37,278 nt of DNA from a bacterium. GTDB lineage: Bacteria; Hydrothermota; Hydrothermia; UBA1063. Below are positions 6,730 to 16,315 of this stretch, in pieces. Position 1 is the stretch's first letter. Every line of letters starts with the position of its first letter. The stretch covers positions 1 to 37,278 of the forward strand of contig JASEFR010000016.1 in assembly GCA_030019025.1 (NCBI GenBank). Direction: 5' to 3'. The notes under the pieces are model-generated. The model had not been told where the DNA came from and did not search any database. It was given only the letters and a program-made list of their open reading frames with translations. The translations under genes were made by a program, and so were the position numbers.

Positions 6730-7418
6730 TTTTTATTCTTTTCGATATTGACGGTACCCTTATACACTCTGGGGGTGCAGGTGCAAGAGCCTTAAACCTT
6801 GCCTTTAAAGAGAAATACGGAATTGATGAAGCAATGTCTGTTGTTAATCCGCATGGGCAAACCGATGTGGCAATAGTCGAAGAGATTTTCAGAAAAAAGC
6901 TTCATAGAGTACCGGATGAGGAAGAGATTCAGCAAATCCTTGAAACTTACCTTTTTTACTTGAGGAAAGAGGTTTGGAAAGCAGAAAAATACAAAGTCCT
7001 TGAGGGAGTGGTTGAAACTCTTGATGCCCTTCATACTTCAAAGGGATTCTTTCTTGGCCTTGCTACGGGTAATATTGAAAAGGGCGCAAGGATAAAACTG
7101 GAGAGGGGCGATCTTAATAAATATTTCTTGTGTGGTGGATTTGGCTCTGATCACAGGGAAAGATGGCAGATTGTGAAAAAAGCGTACGAAAGATGTGTTG
7201 AATGTGCGGTGGAAGTTCCTTCCAGTGTTTATGTGGTTGGTGATACACCTCTTGATGTAGAGGCTGGGAAAAAAGCGGGCTTTAAAACCGTTGGAGTTGC
7301 GACAAGCATCTACACTGTAGAGGACCTGAAAAGAAGTGGGGCAGATTTCGTTATAAATAATATGCTCGAACTTTTAAACATTCTGGAAAAGGACGCATCG
7401 CTGCTTTTAAAAAAGTAG
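6726..7418 (+). CDS. HAD-superfamily hydrolase (phosphoglycolate phosphatase-like)
   Basis: A 230-residue haloacid dehalogenase-type phosphatase. Motif I is FDIDGTLIHSGG (nucleophile Asp7, acid/base Asp9), followed by a helical cap; motif II is LATGN around residue 116; the motif III/IV region is VYVVGDTPLDVEAGKKAG around 172-189, with the general-acid Lys in the preceding helix. Domain order and size match the Gph/beta-PGM subfamily I. Candidate substrates are phosphoglycolate or another small phosphate ester; sequence alone does not decide. Phosphoglycolate salvage would fit an operon centred on glycine, but this is only suggestive. Confidence 0.8.
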   Translation: MIFILFDIDGTLIHSGGAGARALNLAFKEKYGIDEAMSVVNPHGQTDVAIVEEIFRKKLHRVPDEEEIQQILETYLFYLRKEVWKAEKYKVLEGVVETLDALHTSKGFFLGLATGNIEKGARIKLERGDLNKYFLCGGFGSDHRERWQIVKKAYERCVECAVEVPSSVYVVGDTPLDVEAGKKAGFKTVGVATSIYTVEDLKRSGADFVINNMLELLNILEKDASLLLKK

Positions 7419-7441
7419 ATTTGCTTAAGAGGAGGTTTTAA

Positions 7442-8401
7442 ATGGCAAAAAGAATTTTAGTTACAGGTGCGGCAGGACAGATTGGTTCGGAACTCGTTCC
7501 GTTTTTGAGGAACATCTACGGTAATGACAATGTGGTTGCCTGCGGTCATTCCAAACCATTGCCTGAAGAAATTGTGAATTCTGGGCCTTCAGATTACGTG
7601 GATGTCAGAGATGCCAAAGCCTTAGCGGAAAAAGTTAAAAAATACGACGTGGATACAGTTTATCACCTTGCAGCAATCCTTTCCGCTGCAGGTGAGAAGA
7701 ACCCACAGCTTGCATGGGATATTAACATAAATGGTCTATACAATGTCCTTGAAGTAGCAAGAGAATTTAAACTCGCAGTATTTATTCCCAGTTCCATTGC
7801 TGCTTTTGGGCCAAATACGCCGAAGGTTAAAACACCGCAGGATACCATTCAAAGACCAACTTCTATGTATGGGATAACGAAAGTTGCAGGAGAACTCTTG
7901 GCCGATTACTACTGGTTAAAGTATGGCGTAGATACGAGGGGTGTGAGGTATCCGGGCATCATATCGTACGTTACCCCTCCTGGTGGAGGGACAACGGATT
8001 ACGCTGTGGAGATTTTTTATGAAGCGATCCTCAAGAAAAGGTATGTTTGCTTCTTGAAGCCCGGTACAATGTTGGATATGATGTATATGCCTGATGCGCT
8101 GAAGGCAGCAGTGCAGTTGATGGAGGCGGACTCTTCAAAATTGAAACACAGGAACGCTTTTAACGTCACCGCCTTCAGTTTCGATCCTGAGATGCTCGCT
8201 AACGAAATAAAGAAACATATCCCGGACTTTATTATCGAATATGAGGTTGACCCTGTTCGGCAGTCCATTGCGGATTCGTGGCCTGACAGTCTTGATGACT
8301 CCTGTGCAAGAGAGGAGTGGGGTTGGAAACCCGATTATGATTTTTCTGCGATGGTTAAAGATATGATTGAGAAACTAAGTGTTAAACTTTTAAAGAAATA
8401 A
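7442..8401 (+). CDS. tdh: L-threonine 3-dehydrogenase, SDR type
   Basis: NAD-dependent oxidation of L-threonine to 2-amino-3-oxobutyrate. This is an extended short-chain dehydrogenase of 319 residues, not the zinc-dependent medium-chain Tdh. The dinucleotide fold starts VTGAAGQIGSEL (7-18), HLAAILSAAGE (75-85) is present, and the catalytic residues are Ser117/118 in PSSIAAFGP with Tyr143 and Lys147 in SMYGITK. The TPPGGGTTDYAVEIF, MLDMMYMPDA and EWGWKPDYD blocks are characteristic of the UDP-galactose-epimerase-like threonine dehydrogenases. A strong AGAGGAGGT site precedes it after a 23-nt gap. kbl follows after 10 nt and would consume its unstable product. Confidence 0.92.
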   Translation: MAKRILVTGAAGQIGSELVPFLRNIYGNDNVVACGHSKPLPEEIVNSGPSDYVDVRDAKALAEKVKKYDVDTVYHLAAILSAAGEKNPQLAWDININGLYNVLEVAREFKLAVFIPSSIAAFGPNTPKVKTPQDTIQRPTSMYGITKVAGELLADYYWLKYGVDTRGVRYPGIISYVTPPGGGTTDYAVEIFYEAILKKRYVCFLKPGTMLDMMYMPDALKAAVQLMEADSSKLKHRNAFNVTAFSFDPEMLANEIKKHIPDFIIEYEVDPVRQSIADSWPDSLDDSCAREEWGWKPDYDFSAMVKDMIEKLSVKLLKK

Positions 8402-8411
8402 GGAGGGCATT

Positions 8412-9647
8412 ATGGCTCTTGATAGATTAACCAGGGTGTTAAGTAATGAATTAGAACAGCTCAAGAATGAAGGACGTGCGAAGGGCAAAGAGTTCATCAT
8501 CGTTGGGGTTAAGATGCCAGAAAATGGCAAAGGTCCCAGATTTTATTTAAAGGGGTTTGGTGATAAAGAATTCATCAGGATGAACTCCAACTCCTACCTT
8601 GGAATGCAGTTTGAAGAGGAGATTATTAAGGTTGAGGAGGAAACAGCGAGAAAATTTGGAGTTGGTCCCGGAGCAGTCAGGTTTATAAGTGGGACATATG
8701 CCCCGCATAGGGAGCTGGAAAAAAAGTTGGCTAAGTTCCATGGGCGGGAAGATGCAATGATCTACAGCGCTGCCTACGTTACGGTAATCGGTGTGATTTC
8801 TTCTCTTACCACACCAGAGACCATAATTATAAGCGACGAATTGAACCACAACTGTATTATAAATGCCATAAGGCTTTCGAGGCCAAAGGATAAGGTTATT
8901 TACAAACATCTTGACATGAAAGACCTTGAAGAGAAAGTTAAGGACGCCGTGGGAAAGGCAAAGAGAGTGATCGTGGTTACCGATGGTGTTTTCAGCATGA
9001 GAGGTGATTACGCAGACCTTAAAGAGATCCAGAGAATAGCAGAAAAATATGACAAAGAGTTTGAGGAGAACATTTTTACTATCGTTGATGATTCTCACGG
9101 TGTCGGTGCTTTCGGAGAGACAGGTAGGGGCACAGAAGAGGTAACGGGTGGCAAGGCAGACCTTCTTATTGGAACCATGGGTAAGGCTTACGGCGTGAAT
9201 GGCGGTTATGTCGTTTCCAATGAAACAGTTATAACCTATTTAAGGGAGAAAGCAATCACCTATATCTACTCCAATCCTATTACCCCTGCTGAAGCGGCTT
9301 GTGTTCTTAAAGTCCTTGAAATCCTTGACAGTCCAAGGGGTAGAGAAAGATTAAAATATCTTAGGGATCTGGCTAATCGTTTTAGAAACGGCCTCTTGAA
9401 ACTTGGCTACGAAACGATTGTCAGTGAACATCCAATAGTGCCTCTCCTTGTAAGGGATACCTGGAGAACTTCTGATATTGTAAAATACCTCATTGATAAT
9501 GGGATTCTTGCCACAGGACTAAACTATCCCGTTGTTCCAAAGGGTGATGAAACCATTAGATTCCAGATCAATGCGGACCATACGCCGGATGATATTGATT
9601 ACGTGTTAAGTGTTCTTGAAAGGTATAAAAAAGAGCACTGGAACTGA
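8412..9647 (+). CDS. kbl: glycine C-acetyltransferase (2-amino-3-ketobutyrate CoA ligase)
   Basis: PLP-dependent alpha-oxoamine synthase, fold type I, 411 residues. It cleaves 2-amino-3-oxobutyrate with CoA to glycine and acetyl-CoA, completing threonine degradation begun by tdh immediately upstream. Visible are NSNSYLGM (58-65), SGTYAPHRELE (93-103), DELNHNCIINAIR (142-154), DGVFSMRGD (191-199), the cofactor-binding IVDDSHGVGAFG (224-235) and Schiff-base Lys258 in IGTMGKAYGVNGG. The close relative BioF is possible by sequence, but pairing with tdh makes Kbl far more likely. AAGGAGGG precedes the ATG. It is the last gene of the operon that starts with gcvH, so its glycine product would feed glycine cleavage. 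Confidence 0.93.
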   Translation: MALDRLTRVLSNELEQLKNEGRAKGKEFIIVGVKMPENGKGPRFYLKGFGDKEFIRMNSNSYLGMQFEEEIIKVEEETARKFGVGPGAVRFISGTYAPHRELEKKLAKFHGREDAMIYSAAYVTVIGVISSLTTPETIIISDELNHNCIINAIRLSRPKDKVIYKHLDMKDLEEKVKDAVGKAKRVIVVTDGVFSMRGDYADLKEIQRIAEKYDKEFEENIFTIVDDSHGVGAFGETGRGTEEVTGGKADLLIGTMGKAYGVNGGYVVSNETVITYLREKAITYIYSNPITPAEAACVLKVLEILDSPRGRERLKYLRDLANRFRNGLLKLGYETIVSEHPIVPLLVRDTWRTSDIVKYLIDNGILATGLNYPVVPKGDETIRFQINADHTPDDIDYVLSVLERYKKEHWN

Positions 9648-9815
9648 ACATTGTTTAATGAGCCTTTAAAGCGAGGGATAGGTTTTTAGTAAAGGTATAT
9701 GTAGTCAGCAGGCTTCCGGTTATTCCGGATAGCTATAGTGACTGCGTAGACGAAGCTTAATAGAATCGGATTCCGCTATCAAGTTGAATTGAGGTCATAG
9801 TAGAAAATTATACTT
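9648..9815. other. convergent intergenic gap with a small hairpin
   Basis: 168 bp between the ends of kbl (+) and panC (-). It holds a short inverted repeat, TCCGG-TTATT-CCGGA (about 9715-9729), extendable by GCT/AGC with one bulge, and no T-run on either side. No tRNA-like or protein-coding signal is seen. It could be a weak bidirectional terminator. Confidence 0.35.
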
Positions 9816-10688
9816 TTATTGATTGCTCCATTCAGGCAAAATTTCCGAGGTTTCAATGTTATCGATGAGTCTGGCCTTCCCGACGAAAACTGCAAGGGCA
9901 ATAAGCTCCCTCCCCCTCAGTTCATGAACAGGGGTTAAGGTGTATTTATCCACAATTTCTATGTAATCGATCTTTTTTACCGATTTGTGCTGAAGGATAA
10001 ATTTTTCCATTTCTGCCTTTATTTTTTCGGGGTTTCGCTCCCCATTTTTTATCATTTGTGATGCCAGTTGAAGAGAATTGTAAAGACAGAGAGCGTCTTT
10101 TCTCTCTTCGGGGGTAAGATAGACATTTCTCGAACTCATCGCAAGGCCGTCAGGTTCTCTTACAATGGGGCAGGGAACGATTTCGACCGCCATGTTTAAA
10201 TCTCTAACCATGCGCTCAATGATTCTAAATTGCTGATAGTCTTTTTTCCCAAAGTAGGCCCTGTCGGGCATCACGATATTAAAGAGTTTTGTCACGACGG
10301 TGCAAACACCCTTGAAATGCCCCGGCCTTTTAGCTCCACAGAGATACCTTGATAATTCCGTTTCTTCAACAAAAGTTGAGAAATCTTCGGGATACATCTC
10401 CTTTACATCCGGGATAAAAACATAATCTACCCCCTCTTGCTCTAAAAGGCTGAGGTCTCTCTTTTCATCTCTCGGATATCTTTCGTAGTCCTCACCGGGA
10501 CCAAACTGTATTGGATTTACAAAGATTGAAACAAAAGTGACATCGCACTCTTCTTTTGATTTTTTGACCAGCGATAGATGCCCCTCATGGAGGTACCCCA
10601 TGGTGGGCACGAATCCAATCCTTTTTCCTTCTTTTCTTAGTCTCTGAGAAATTTTTAGAACTTCATCAGGATTTTTTAAAACTTCCAT
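9816..10688 (-). CDS. panC: pantothenate synthetase
   Basis: ATP-dependent condensation of pantoate and beta-alanine to pantothenate (vitamin B5/CoA pathway). A 290-residue class I nucleotidyltransferase-fold enzyme. Signatures are [16 protein letters not shown] (HIGH-like HEGH), [45 protein letters not shown] and the KMSKS-like MSSRNVYL. I place the start at ATG 10688, which overlaps the panB stop (TGATG) and has AGAGGG upstream, rather than at TTG 10691. Coupling to panB implies stoichiometric expression. panD and a ketopantoate reductase are not in the window. Confidence 0.95.
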   Translation of the reverse strand: MEVLKNPDEVLKISQRLRKEGKRIGFVPTMGYLHEGHLSLVKKSKEECDVTFVSIFVNPIQFGPGEDYERYPRDEKRDLSLLEQEGVDYVFIPDVKEMYPEDFSTFVEETELSRYLCGAKRPGHFKGVCTVVTKLFNIVMPDRAYFGKKDYQQFRIIERMVRDLNMAVEIVPCPIVREPDGLAMSSRNVYLTPEERKDALCLYNSLQLASQMIKNGERNPEKIKAEMEKFILQHKSVKKIDYIEIVDKYTLTPVHELRGRELIALAVFVGKARLIDNIETSEILPEWSNQ

Positions 10689-11500
10689 CAATTTGCCCTC
10701 TTTAACTTAAAGAAATGCTTCTCATCGGGAAATTTTTTCGTTTTAACCTCTTCCCGGAAGGCCTTTAACCCTTCAACACCTTCTTTATATAGTTCTTTGT
10801 AAGCCTTTGCAAAGGATGGTCTGAAATCGGGATAAAGGCCAAGTAGATCGTGGAAGACGAGGACCTGCCCATCACAGTAGGGACCCGCACCAATTCCAAT
10901 AGTTGGAACTTTTACGGATTTTGTAACACTTTCAGCCACTTCCGCGGGAACCATTTCTAAAACGATTGAAAACACACCCAATTCTTCTAAAATTTTGGCG
11001 TCTTCAAGAAGGCGCTCAATATCTCTTTCCGTTTTTGCCTGTAATTTATAACCCCCGTAGGAGTGGACATGCTGAGGGGTCATCCCCAGATGGCCCATAA
11101 CAGGTATACCGTAATCAGTTAATTTCTTTACGAGATCTGCTACTTCCCTTCCCCCTTCTATTTTGACAGCTTCCGCTCCCGCTTTAATAAGAAGTCCAGC
11201 ATTTTTTATAGCTTCAGGCTCACTTATCTGGTATGAGAGGAAGGGCATGTCAGCGATAAGAAAGGCATTTTTGACCCCTCTTTTCACAATTTTAGTATGG
11301 TATATTACATCTTCTATGTTGCAAGAGAGGGTATTCTCGTTCCCCTGAATCACCATGGAAAGGGAATCACCGACGAGGATGGCGTCTACGCCAGCCTCGT
11401 CGGCCATCCTTGCTGAAACGTAATCATAGGCTGTCACCATTACGATGGGTTCTTTTTGCTCTTTCAATCTAAAGAAGTCGGCTATCGTAAATTTTTTCAT
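10688..11500 (-). CDS. panB: 3-methyl-2-oxobutanoate hydroxymethyltransferase
   Basis: First step of pantothenate synthesis: ketoisovalerate plus 5,10-methylene-THF gives ketopantoate. A 270-residue TIM-barrel enzyme of standard size. Visible are [20 protein letters not shown] (metal/substrate region), [52 protein letters not shown] and [20 protein letters not shown]. The methylene-THF it needs is also a product of glycine cleavage, although the genes belong to different operons. The start lies 6 nt after the stop of the M42 peptidase gene without a clear Shine-Dalgarno sequence, so translational read-on from that gene is likely. Confidence 0.96.
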   Translation of the reverse strand: MKKFTIADFFRLKEQKEPIVMVTAYDYVSARMADEAGVDAILVGDSLSMVIQGNENTLSCNIEDVIYHTKIVKRGVKNAFLIADMPFLSYQISEPEAIKNAGLLIKAGAEAVKIEGGREVADLVKKLTDYGIPVMGHLGMTPQHVHSYGGYKLQAKTERDIERLLEDAKILEELGVFSIVLEMVPAEVAESVTKSVKVPTIGIGAGPYCDGQVLVFHDLLGLYPDFRPSFAKAYKELYKEGVEGLKAFREEVKTKKFPDEKHFFKLKRAN

Positions 11501-11506
11501 GGGGTT

Positions 11507-12583
11507 TTAAATCTGATAGAGTATAAACTCTTCCTTGCTCTTTACCCTCTCACAGAATCCTGCGAGGAGTTTTATTATGTTGTCAAGGTCCTCGAGGTTT
11601 ACAATTTCACAGGGGGTGTGCATGTAACGGTTGGGTACCGATACAAGGCCTGTAGCTACCCCTGACCTTGTTAGCTGAATGGCATTGGCGTCGGTCCCCG
11701 TGGCCCTTGGAGCAGGTTCAACTTGATAAGGTAAGTTTAACTCCTTAGCTGTCGCAACAAGCTTTTCAAATACTTTTGGACTAATGTTTGGCCCTCTTGC
11801 AATGACGGGGCCACCACCCAGTTTTATATCGCCAATGACCTTTTTCTCCACACCAGGTTGATCGGCTGTATGGGTTACATCGACGGCAATTCCAACATGA
11901 GGATCTATTCCAAAGGCACTGGTGTGGGCTCCCCTGAGGCCTATTTCTTCCTGAACCGTTGCAACCGCATAAATAGAAGCATTTAGTTTATCTTTTACCT
12001 TGGAGAGTTCAATTAAAGCCTCAAGGACAATGAAGGCACCCACCCTGTCATCAAAGCCCCTTGCAACGACGTTGTTATTGTAAAGTCTTTCGTAGGATTG
12101 GGCATTTACGGCGCATGTCCCAATATCAATTTTTTCAAGAGCTTCGTCCTTATTTCTCGCCCCTATGTCAATCCACATTTCTTTAAATTTTGGCACTCTT
12201 TTTCTTTCTTCTTCATCCAGTAGGTGGATGGCTTTTTTTCCTATTACACCGAGAATCCTTGAACCATCCTTCCCCTTGATCCAGACCCTCTGACCTTGAG
12301 CAATCTGAGGGTCAACCCCACCTATGGTATTGAAGTAAAGGTAACCCTGTTCATCTACGTAGGTTATCATATAACCAATTTCATCAATGTGTCCGGCCAG
12401 CATTATTCTTGGCTCTTTACCTTCGTTTATGACCGCGATGGCATTACCGTGATAATCGGTATAGACTTTGTCTGCATAAGGTTTTGCTCTTTCCACCCAA
12501 ACTTTCACTGCCTCTTCCTCGAAACCCGATGGACTCATGGCATTTACGAGGGTTTCCAAGAATTTCTCTCTATTTTTTTCCAT
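11507..12583 (-). CDS. M42-family metallo-aminopeptidase
   Basis: A 358-residue member of the M42 family (tetrahedral aminopeptidases, often misannotated as endoglucanase or FrvX). These enzymes form dodecamers that trim peptides released by other proteases. Metal and catalytic residues line up: His65 and Asp67 in AGHIDEIG, Asp178/Asp179 in GFDDRVGA, the catalytic Glu pair 212-213 in VQEEIGLRGA, Asp235 in AVDVTHT and His322 in YMHTPCE; TGTDANAIQLTRSG is also conserved. No signal peptide, so cytoplasmic. GGGAGG precedes the ATG. It is the head of a run with panB and panC, a linkage with no obvious metabolic logic. Confidence 0.92.
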   Translation of the reverse strand: MEKNREKFLETLVNAMSPSGFEEEAVKVWVERAKPYADKVYTDYHGNAIAVINEGKEPRIMLAGHIDEIGYMITYVDEQGYLYFNTIGGVDPQIAQGQRVWIKGKDGSRILGVIGKKAIHLLDEEERKRVPKFKEMWIDIGARNKDEALEKIDIGTCAVNAQSYERLYNNNVVARGFDDRVGAFIVLEALIELSKVKDKLNASIYAVATVQEEIGLRGAHTSAFGIDPHVGIAVDVTHTADQPGVEKKVIGDIKLGGGPVIARGPNISPKVFEKLVATAKELNLPYQVEPAPRATGTDANAIQLTRSGVATGLVSVPNRYMHTPCEIVNLEDLDNIIKLLAGFCERVKSKEEFILYQI

Positions 12584-12595
12584 CTCTGTCCTCCC

Positions 12596-14764
12596 TTAAT
12601 ATAAGACAGCAAATTTTTTAACCAGCAAAATTTTATTGTGTTTTTTAAGCACAGCAAAATAAACGCCTCGTGTAAGACACAAATCTACCTCAAAACCGTC
12701 GGTTATTTCTTTTTGAACAACTCTTCGCCCTATGGTGTCAAAAATCTCAAGAATTGCTAAATCAGGGCCGATTCCAGTTACCCTTAAAGATTTTCCACTA
12801 AGGCTAAGGATAGATGAAGGCCTTTCCTCTTCCACGGGGAGTGTGACGTTGATCAAAATGGGACCCAGAATCGTGTCGTTGCCTCTTACAAGGTAAAAGG
12901 TTTCACTCAAAGGTCCTTCTTCTTCTCTGGAAACTCTCATTTTGAAGTCAAAGTAAAAGGTCTGGTTTGGGAGGCCAAAATGGCCAAGGGGCTTTGCTCT
13001 TTTCTGATTTACCCAATAATCAGAATAATAGAAGTTAGAAACGTCCAAGGAGCTTACGAGTTGGGTCAGTGAATCGAAGGGGGAGTAAGAAAGATTTTTA
13101 ATCTTTAGTCGGAGGGTAAAGGTATCAAAGGGGGCAAGAGTTGAGTCTGGATAGATCACCTCAAGAAGTTCGCCTGTTAATGGATTGTAGTCTTCCAGGT
13201 TGCTAAATAATGTTGCGTAACTGAGAGATATCCATCCCTTTGTATTGCCCTGCAAATCTGGAAGGTAAATCCTTCCCCATCCACTGGCTATGGAATCTAA
13301 AACAAAAGCCTGACCTCTGGTAATTTGTGTAATAATTGAATCAGATGTAGAAGGGCCCTTCCGCACATTTAAAAGGTCAGCGGTACAAACGGCGATGGTA
13401 TCCCCTGAAGAACCTTCTAAATTTTTTTCATTAATTCCATCTCCCCCGTAAATGTATCCGTAATATCCGCCACTTGCTGAGGGAAAGTATATCTTATACC
13501 AGTTTCCTTCGTATTGAAAGGCAACGAATTTACTCCCATAGGTTGCAGTGGTGATCACGGGATAATTAGTTGAAGGACCTTCCTGTATATCGAGTTCCTG
13601 AGTTATAACTTTGACTACAAAATGTTCTTGTGTTGCTGGTATATTTAGCTCTTCCCTGATGATGTTGTTGAAGATTCCATTATCATATGTTAGAGCCCAA
13701 CACCCCATGCCTTTAATGGAGCTGTCTCTGGCTATTCGTATCTTTACTCGGATCGAGGCAGTGTCCTCGTACCAGACCTGATACCAATTGGAGTCATAAA
13801 CGTAGCGGTACCAAGGAGTAGGGGAATTGGAATCCCAGAGCCTGCCGATGGTGTTTGCTTCTTGCATGGCAGTATAGGCAAAAACAGCGGATCCTGAGTC
13901 TGTAGTGGGGCTGTTGATGTTTTCCGATTCGGTTGGCCAGCGATAGCCATAGTAGGGCATGCCGAGAATGAGTTTTGAAGGAGAGCATCGAGCCTTGTAG
14001 CTCCCAATGGTTTTTGCGATACAATACTGTCCCCAGACGGAAGAAGGTATGGCTGGTGCCACGGGCCCCGCATAAGTTGAACCTCGATAATGAAAGTCAT
14101 ACCCCATTATGAAAAGGCCATCACTGTGGGTAGAGAGGTAGGTGTAATCGTATCCGGGGTACCATTCGGGAACCGCTGGCATTGCAATAAATAGGTCTTT
14201 TCTTCTTGAAGTACTGTTTTGAAGAGCGTAATAAAGGTCGTTGATGAAACGGGAAAAGCTATCCTTGACGGTTTGGGTTACATACTCAAAATCTATATTT
14301 ACACCTTCAATGTTATAGTTTTCAACAAATTGGACGATATTGTTTATGGCGTTGAGCCGGGCACCTGCGTTGTTCAGAAAGTTTGATACAGAACTATTCC
14401 CAAAAATGTTGAAAGTGATGTGGACCCTTACTCCTCGCTTGTGTGCCCGGTTTATCAGTGTGATGAAGCGATCAGAGTAAGGGAAACTCACAACGTCACC
14501 ATTGGTATCAATGCTCACTGAAAAGTAGGCTACGTGGGTAATTAGGGAAAAGTCTAAATAGTCGTAGTTAAGGGTGTCTATCCAGTAAGGGCAGTATCCG
14601 TAGAAAATGTGTCTAAGACCCTTTGATTCTTGAAGGGGCTCGACCGCAATAGGGGTATCGCTGAGAGGTGAAAAGACTGCTTTATCTAAGTGGGCGTAAT
14701 ATTCAATTTGGTGGATGGATGGAAGGTAAGGCTGAGAAATGAGTAAGTATAATAAGACTTTCAC
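12596..14764 (-). CDS. secreted GH18 glycosidase with two SH3 domains and a type IX-like sorting tail
   Basis: A 722-residue protein. Residues 1-19 resemble a short signal peptide. Residues about 50-375 form a glycoside hydrolase family 18 barrel: HIFYGYCPYW, the ITHVAYFSV strand, catalytic EGVNIDFEY (proton donor Glu160, with Asp158), then FIMGYDFHYRG and KLILGMPYYGYRWP. Two bacterial SH3 domains follow: QELDIQEGPSTNYPVIT... and ADLLNVRKGPSTSDSIIT... (about 390-520), as in cell-wall-binding hydrolases. An Ig-like region precedes a C-terminal tail (about 645-722) with ILEIFDTIGRRVV and RGVYFAVLK, the pattern of T9SS type A sorting domains. GTG start with AAGGAGG upstream. Likely substrate is peptidoglycan or another GlcNAc polymer. 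Confidence 0.87.
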   Translation of the reverse strand: MKVLLYLLISQPYLPSIHQIEYYAHLDKAVFSPLSDTPIAVEPLQESKGLRHIFYGYCPYWIDTLNYDYLDFSLITHVAYFSVSIDTNGDVVSFPYSDRFITLINRAHKRGVRVHITFNIFGNSSVSNFLNNAGARLNAINNIVQFVENYNIEGVNIDFEYVTQTVKDSFSRFINDLYYALQNSTSRRKDLFIAMPAVPEWYPGYDYTYLSTHSDGLFIMGYDFHYRGSTYAGPVAPAIPSSVWGQYCIAKTIGSYKARCSPSKLILGMPYYGYRWPTESENINSPTTDSGSAVFAYTAMQEANTIGRLWDSNSPTPWYRYVYDSNWYQVWYEDTASIRVKIRIARDSSIKGMGCWALTYDNGIFNNIIREELNIPATQEHFVVKVITQELDIQEGPSTNYPVITTATYGSKFVAFQYEGNWYKIYFPSASGGYYGYIYGGDGINEKNLEGSSGDTIAVCTADLLNVRKGPSTSDSIITQITRGQAFVLDSIASGWGRIYLPDLQGNTKGWISLSYATLFSNLEDYNPLTGELLEVIYPDSTLAPFDTFTLRLKIKNLSYSPFDSLTQLVSSLDVSNFYYSDYWVNQKRAKPLGHFGLPNQTFYFDFKMRVSREEEGPLSETFYLVRGNDTILGPILINVTLPVEEERPSSILSLSGKSLRVTGIGPDLAILEIFDTIGRRVVQKEITDGFEVDLCLTRGVYFAVLKKHNKILLVKKFAVLY

Positions 14765-14820
14765 TTTTAACCTCCTTGTTAAACCTAATGTGACTCTAAA
14801 ACCATTATTCTTGGCTCATC

Positions 14821-15750
14821 CTACACAAAAAGCCCCGCCATCTGCTTTAGGATGGCAATTCTTTTCCTAATTGGAGGATGGGTGCTCCACAGATTTGCCC
14901 AGAGAGAGTCCTTTTCTGAAATTGCTCTCTTTTTGGGATCACTTATGAAAAGATGGGATACTGCGTCGCTTACCTGCATTGGTCTTGAATAGTTGGCAAT
15001 TTTTTCCAGAGCTGATGCAAGGGCTAAAGGATTCCTTGTTATGGCAACGGATCCCGCGTCGGCCATGTATTCTCGGGCACGCGAAATGGCAAGAGACATT
15101 AACCTTCCGATTATAGAGGCAAAGATAACGATTAAGAATAGTATAAGGAGTGCAATAAGTTCGCCACCTTCCCTGTCCCTTCTTCTCCTTGCACCTCCGA
15201 AGTATAGCTGAAATCGGAGAAGATCAGCGATAATAACGATGGCTCCGACCATTACCGCCACCATTGTCATGGTGAGAATATCTCTGTTTTTTATATGGGA
15301 TAACTCGTGACCAATAACGCCTTCCAGCTCTTCACGGTTTAGAAGTTTAAGGAGTCCAGTGGTAGCGCATACGGAAGCGTGTTTAGGGTCTCTACCGGTT
15401 GCAAAGGCATTGGGTGATGGGTCATCCATCACGTAGCATTTTGGAGTTGGAATTCCCGCTGCTATACTCAGTTCCTGAACGACATTTACGAATTGTCTCT
15501 CCTCGTAATCGGATAGATTTGGTTCCCTTGCCCTCACCGAAGCAAGAACAATCTTATCTCCTACGTAGTAGGAAATGAGGCTTTGAATGAGAGCAATAGT
15601 GAGGGCAAGCAGGGTGTAAAACCCACCACCATTAAAAGTGTGATCAAGAAACCTCCCGATAAAGTATAGTATTGCAACGAGAGTAAGAAACAACAGAAAT
15701 GTTCGTCTCTTATTTCTTGAGGCTATTTTCATGAAATCAAGAGCACTCAT
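14821..15750 (-). CDS. htpX: HtpX-family membrane zinc metalloprotease
   Basis: A 309-residue M48 membrane endopeptidase involved in quality control of membrane proteins. The N-terminal membrane segments (about 18-35 and 43-63) are followed by the conserved DDPSPNAFATGRDPKHA, zinc site HELSH at 148-152 (IGHELSHIKNRD), two further membrane segments (about 160-180 and 196-216) and the third ligand Glu in SRAREYMADAGSV. The C-terminal LWSTHPPIRKRI motif is typical. AAGGGGGG precedes the ATG. It follows lemA by 13 nt; the lemA-htpX pair is a recurrent operon. Confidence 0.95.
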   Translation of the reverse strand: MSALDFMKIASRNKRRTFLLFLTLVAILYFIGRFLDHTFNGGGFYTLLALTIALIQSLISYYVGDKIVLASVRAREPNLSDYEERQFVNVVQELSIAAGIPTPKCYVMDDPSPNAFATGRDPKHASVCATTGLLKLLNREELEGVIGHELSHIKNRDILTMTMVAVMVGAIVIIADLLRFQLYFGGARRRRDREGGELIALLILFLIVIFASIIGRLMSLAISRAREYMADAGSVAITRNPLALASALEKIANYSRPMQVSDAVSHLFISDPKKRAISEKDSLWANLWSTHPPIRKRIAILKQMAGLFV

Positions 15751-15763
15751 TTTTTGACCCCCC

Positions 15764-16309
15764 TTAAAATTTAATCTCGACGGTTCCCCTCTCCTCAGGA
15801 AATTCTAAAAATTCAGCAGGTTTGAAACCAAATAAATTTGCGATTATATTAGTCGGGAAAACCTGACATAGGGTGTTATAGTGCCTCACAGTGTCGTTGA
15901 AGAATTGTCTTGCGTAGGCAATTCGGTTTTCGGTGCTTGTGATTTCTTCCTGCAAAATTTTGAAGTTTTCTGAGGCTTTTAGGTCTGGGTAGTTTTCCAC
16001 AAGGACAAGGAGTTTTTTAATGCTACCAGTAAGTGAGCCTTCAACTTCCCCTTTCTCCTTAAAGTCACTGGCCTTTATTGCCCTGCTTCTAAGTTCTGTT
16101 ATCCTTTCCAGGAGTTCTCTCTCGTGTTTCATGTATCCTTTTACCGTCTCAACGAGATTGGGAATAAGGTCGTGTCTCCTTTTTAGTTGAACGTCCAGTT
16201 GAGAAAAGGCCTCTTTGACCCTCATTCGCCATTTCACCAGAGTGTTGTAGGCAAAAAGGACAAAGAGGAAAATTAAAACAAAAGCTATAATAACAATTTT
16301 CAATGTCAT
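15764..16309 (-). CDS. lemA: LemA family protein
   Basis: A 181-residue protein with one N-terminal membrane segment (about 3-23) and a cytoplasmic or periplasmic four-helix domain. Family motifs are FAYNTLVKWRMRVKEAFSQL, LKRRHDLIPNLVETVKGYM, ENYPDLKASENFKILQEEIT and ENRIAYARQFFNDTVRHYN, ending with FPTNIIANLFGFKPAEFLEF. The biochemical role of LemA is not established; it is commonly paired with HtpX, as here. There is no Shine-Dalgarno sequence before the ATG. A -10 box 6 nt upstream suggests a leaderless mRNA. Confidence 0.94.
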   Translation of the reverse strand: MTLKIVIIAFVLIFLFVLFAYNTLVKWRMRVKEAFSQLDVQLKRRHDLIPNLVETVKGYMKHERELLERITELRSRAIKASDFKEKGEVEGSLTGSIKKLLVLVENYPDLKASENFKILQEEITSTENRIAYARQFFNDTVRHYNTLCQVFPTNIIANLFGFKPAEFLEFPEERGTVEIKF

Positions 16310-16315
16310 ATTGAT

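Noticed and set aside
8547-9098. 183-residue minus-strand frame inside kbl
   Set aside because: Antisense to a conserved PLP enzyme with all catalytic motifs; no promoter or ribosome site.
9706-9740. Possible tRNA or small RNA between kbl and panC
   Set aside because: Only a 5-8 bp hairpin is present; there is no acceptor stem, T-loop GTTCRA or CCA-type end.
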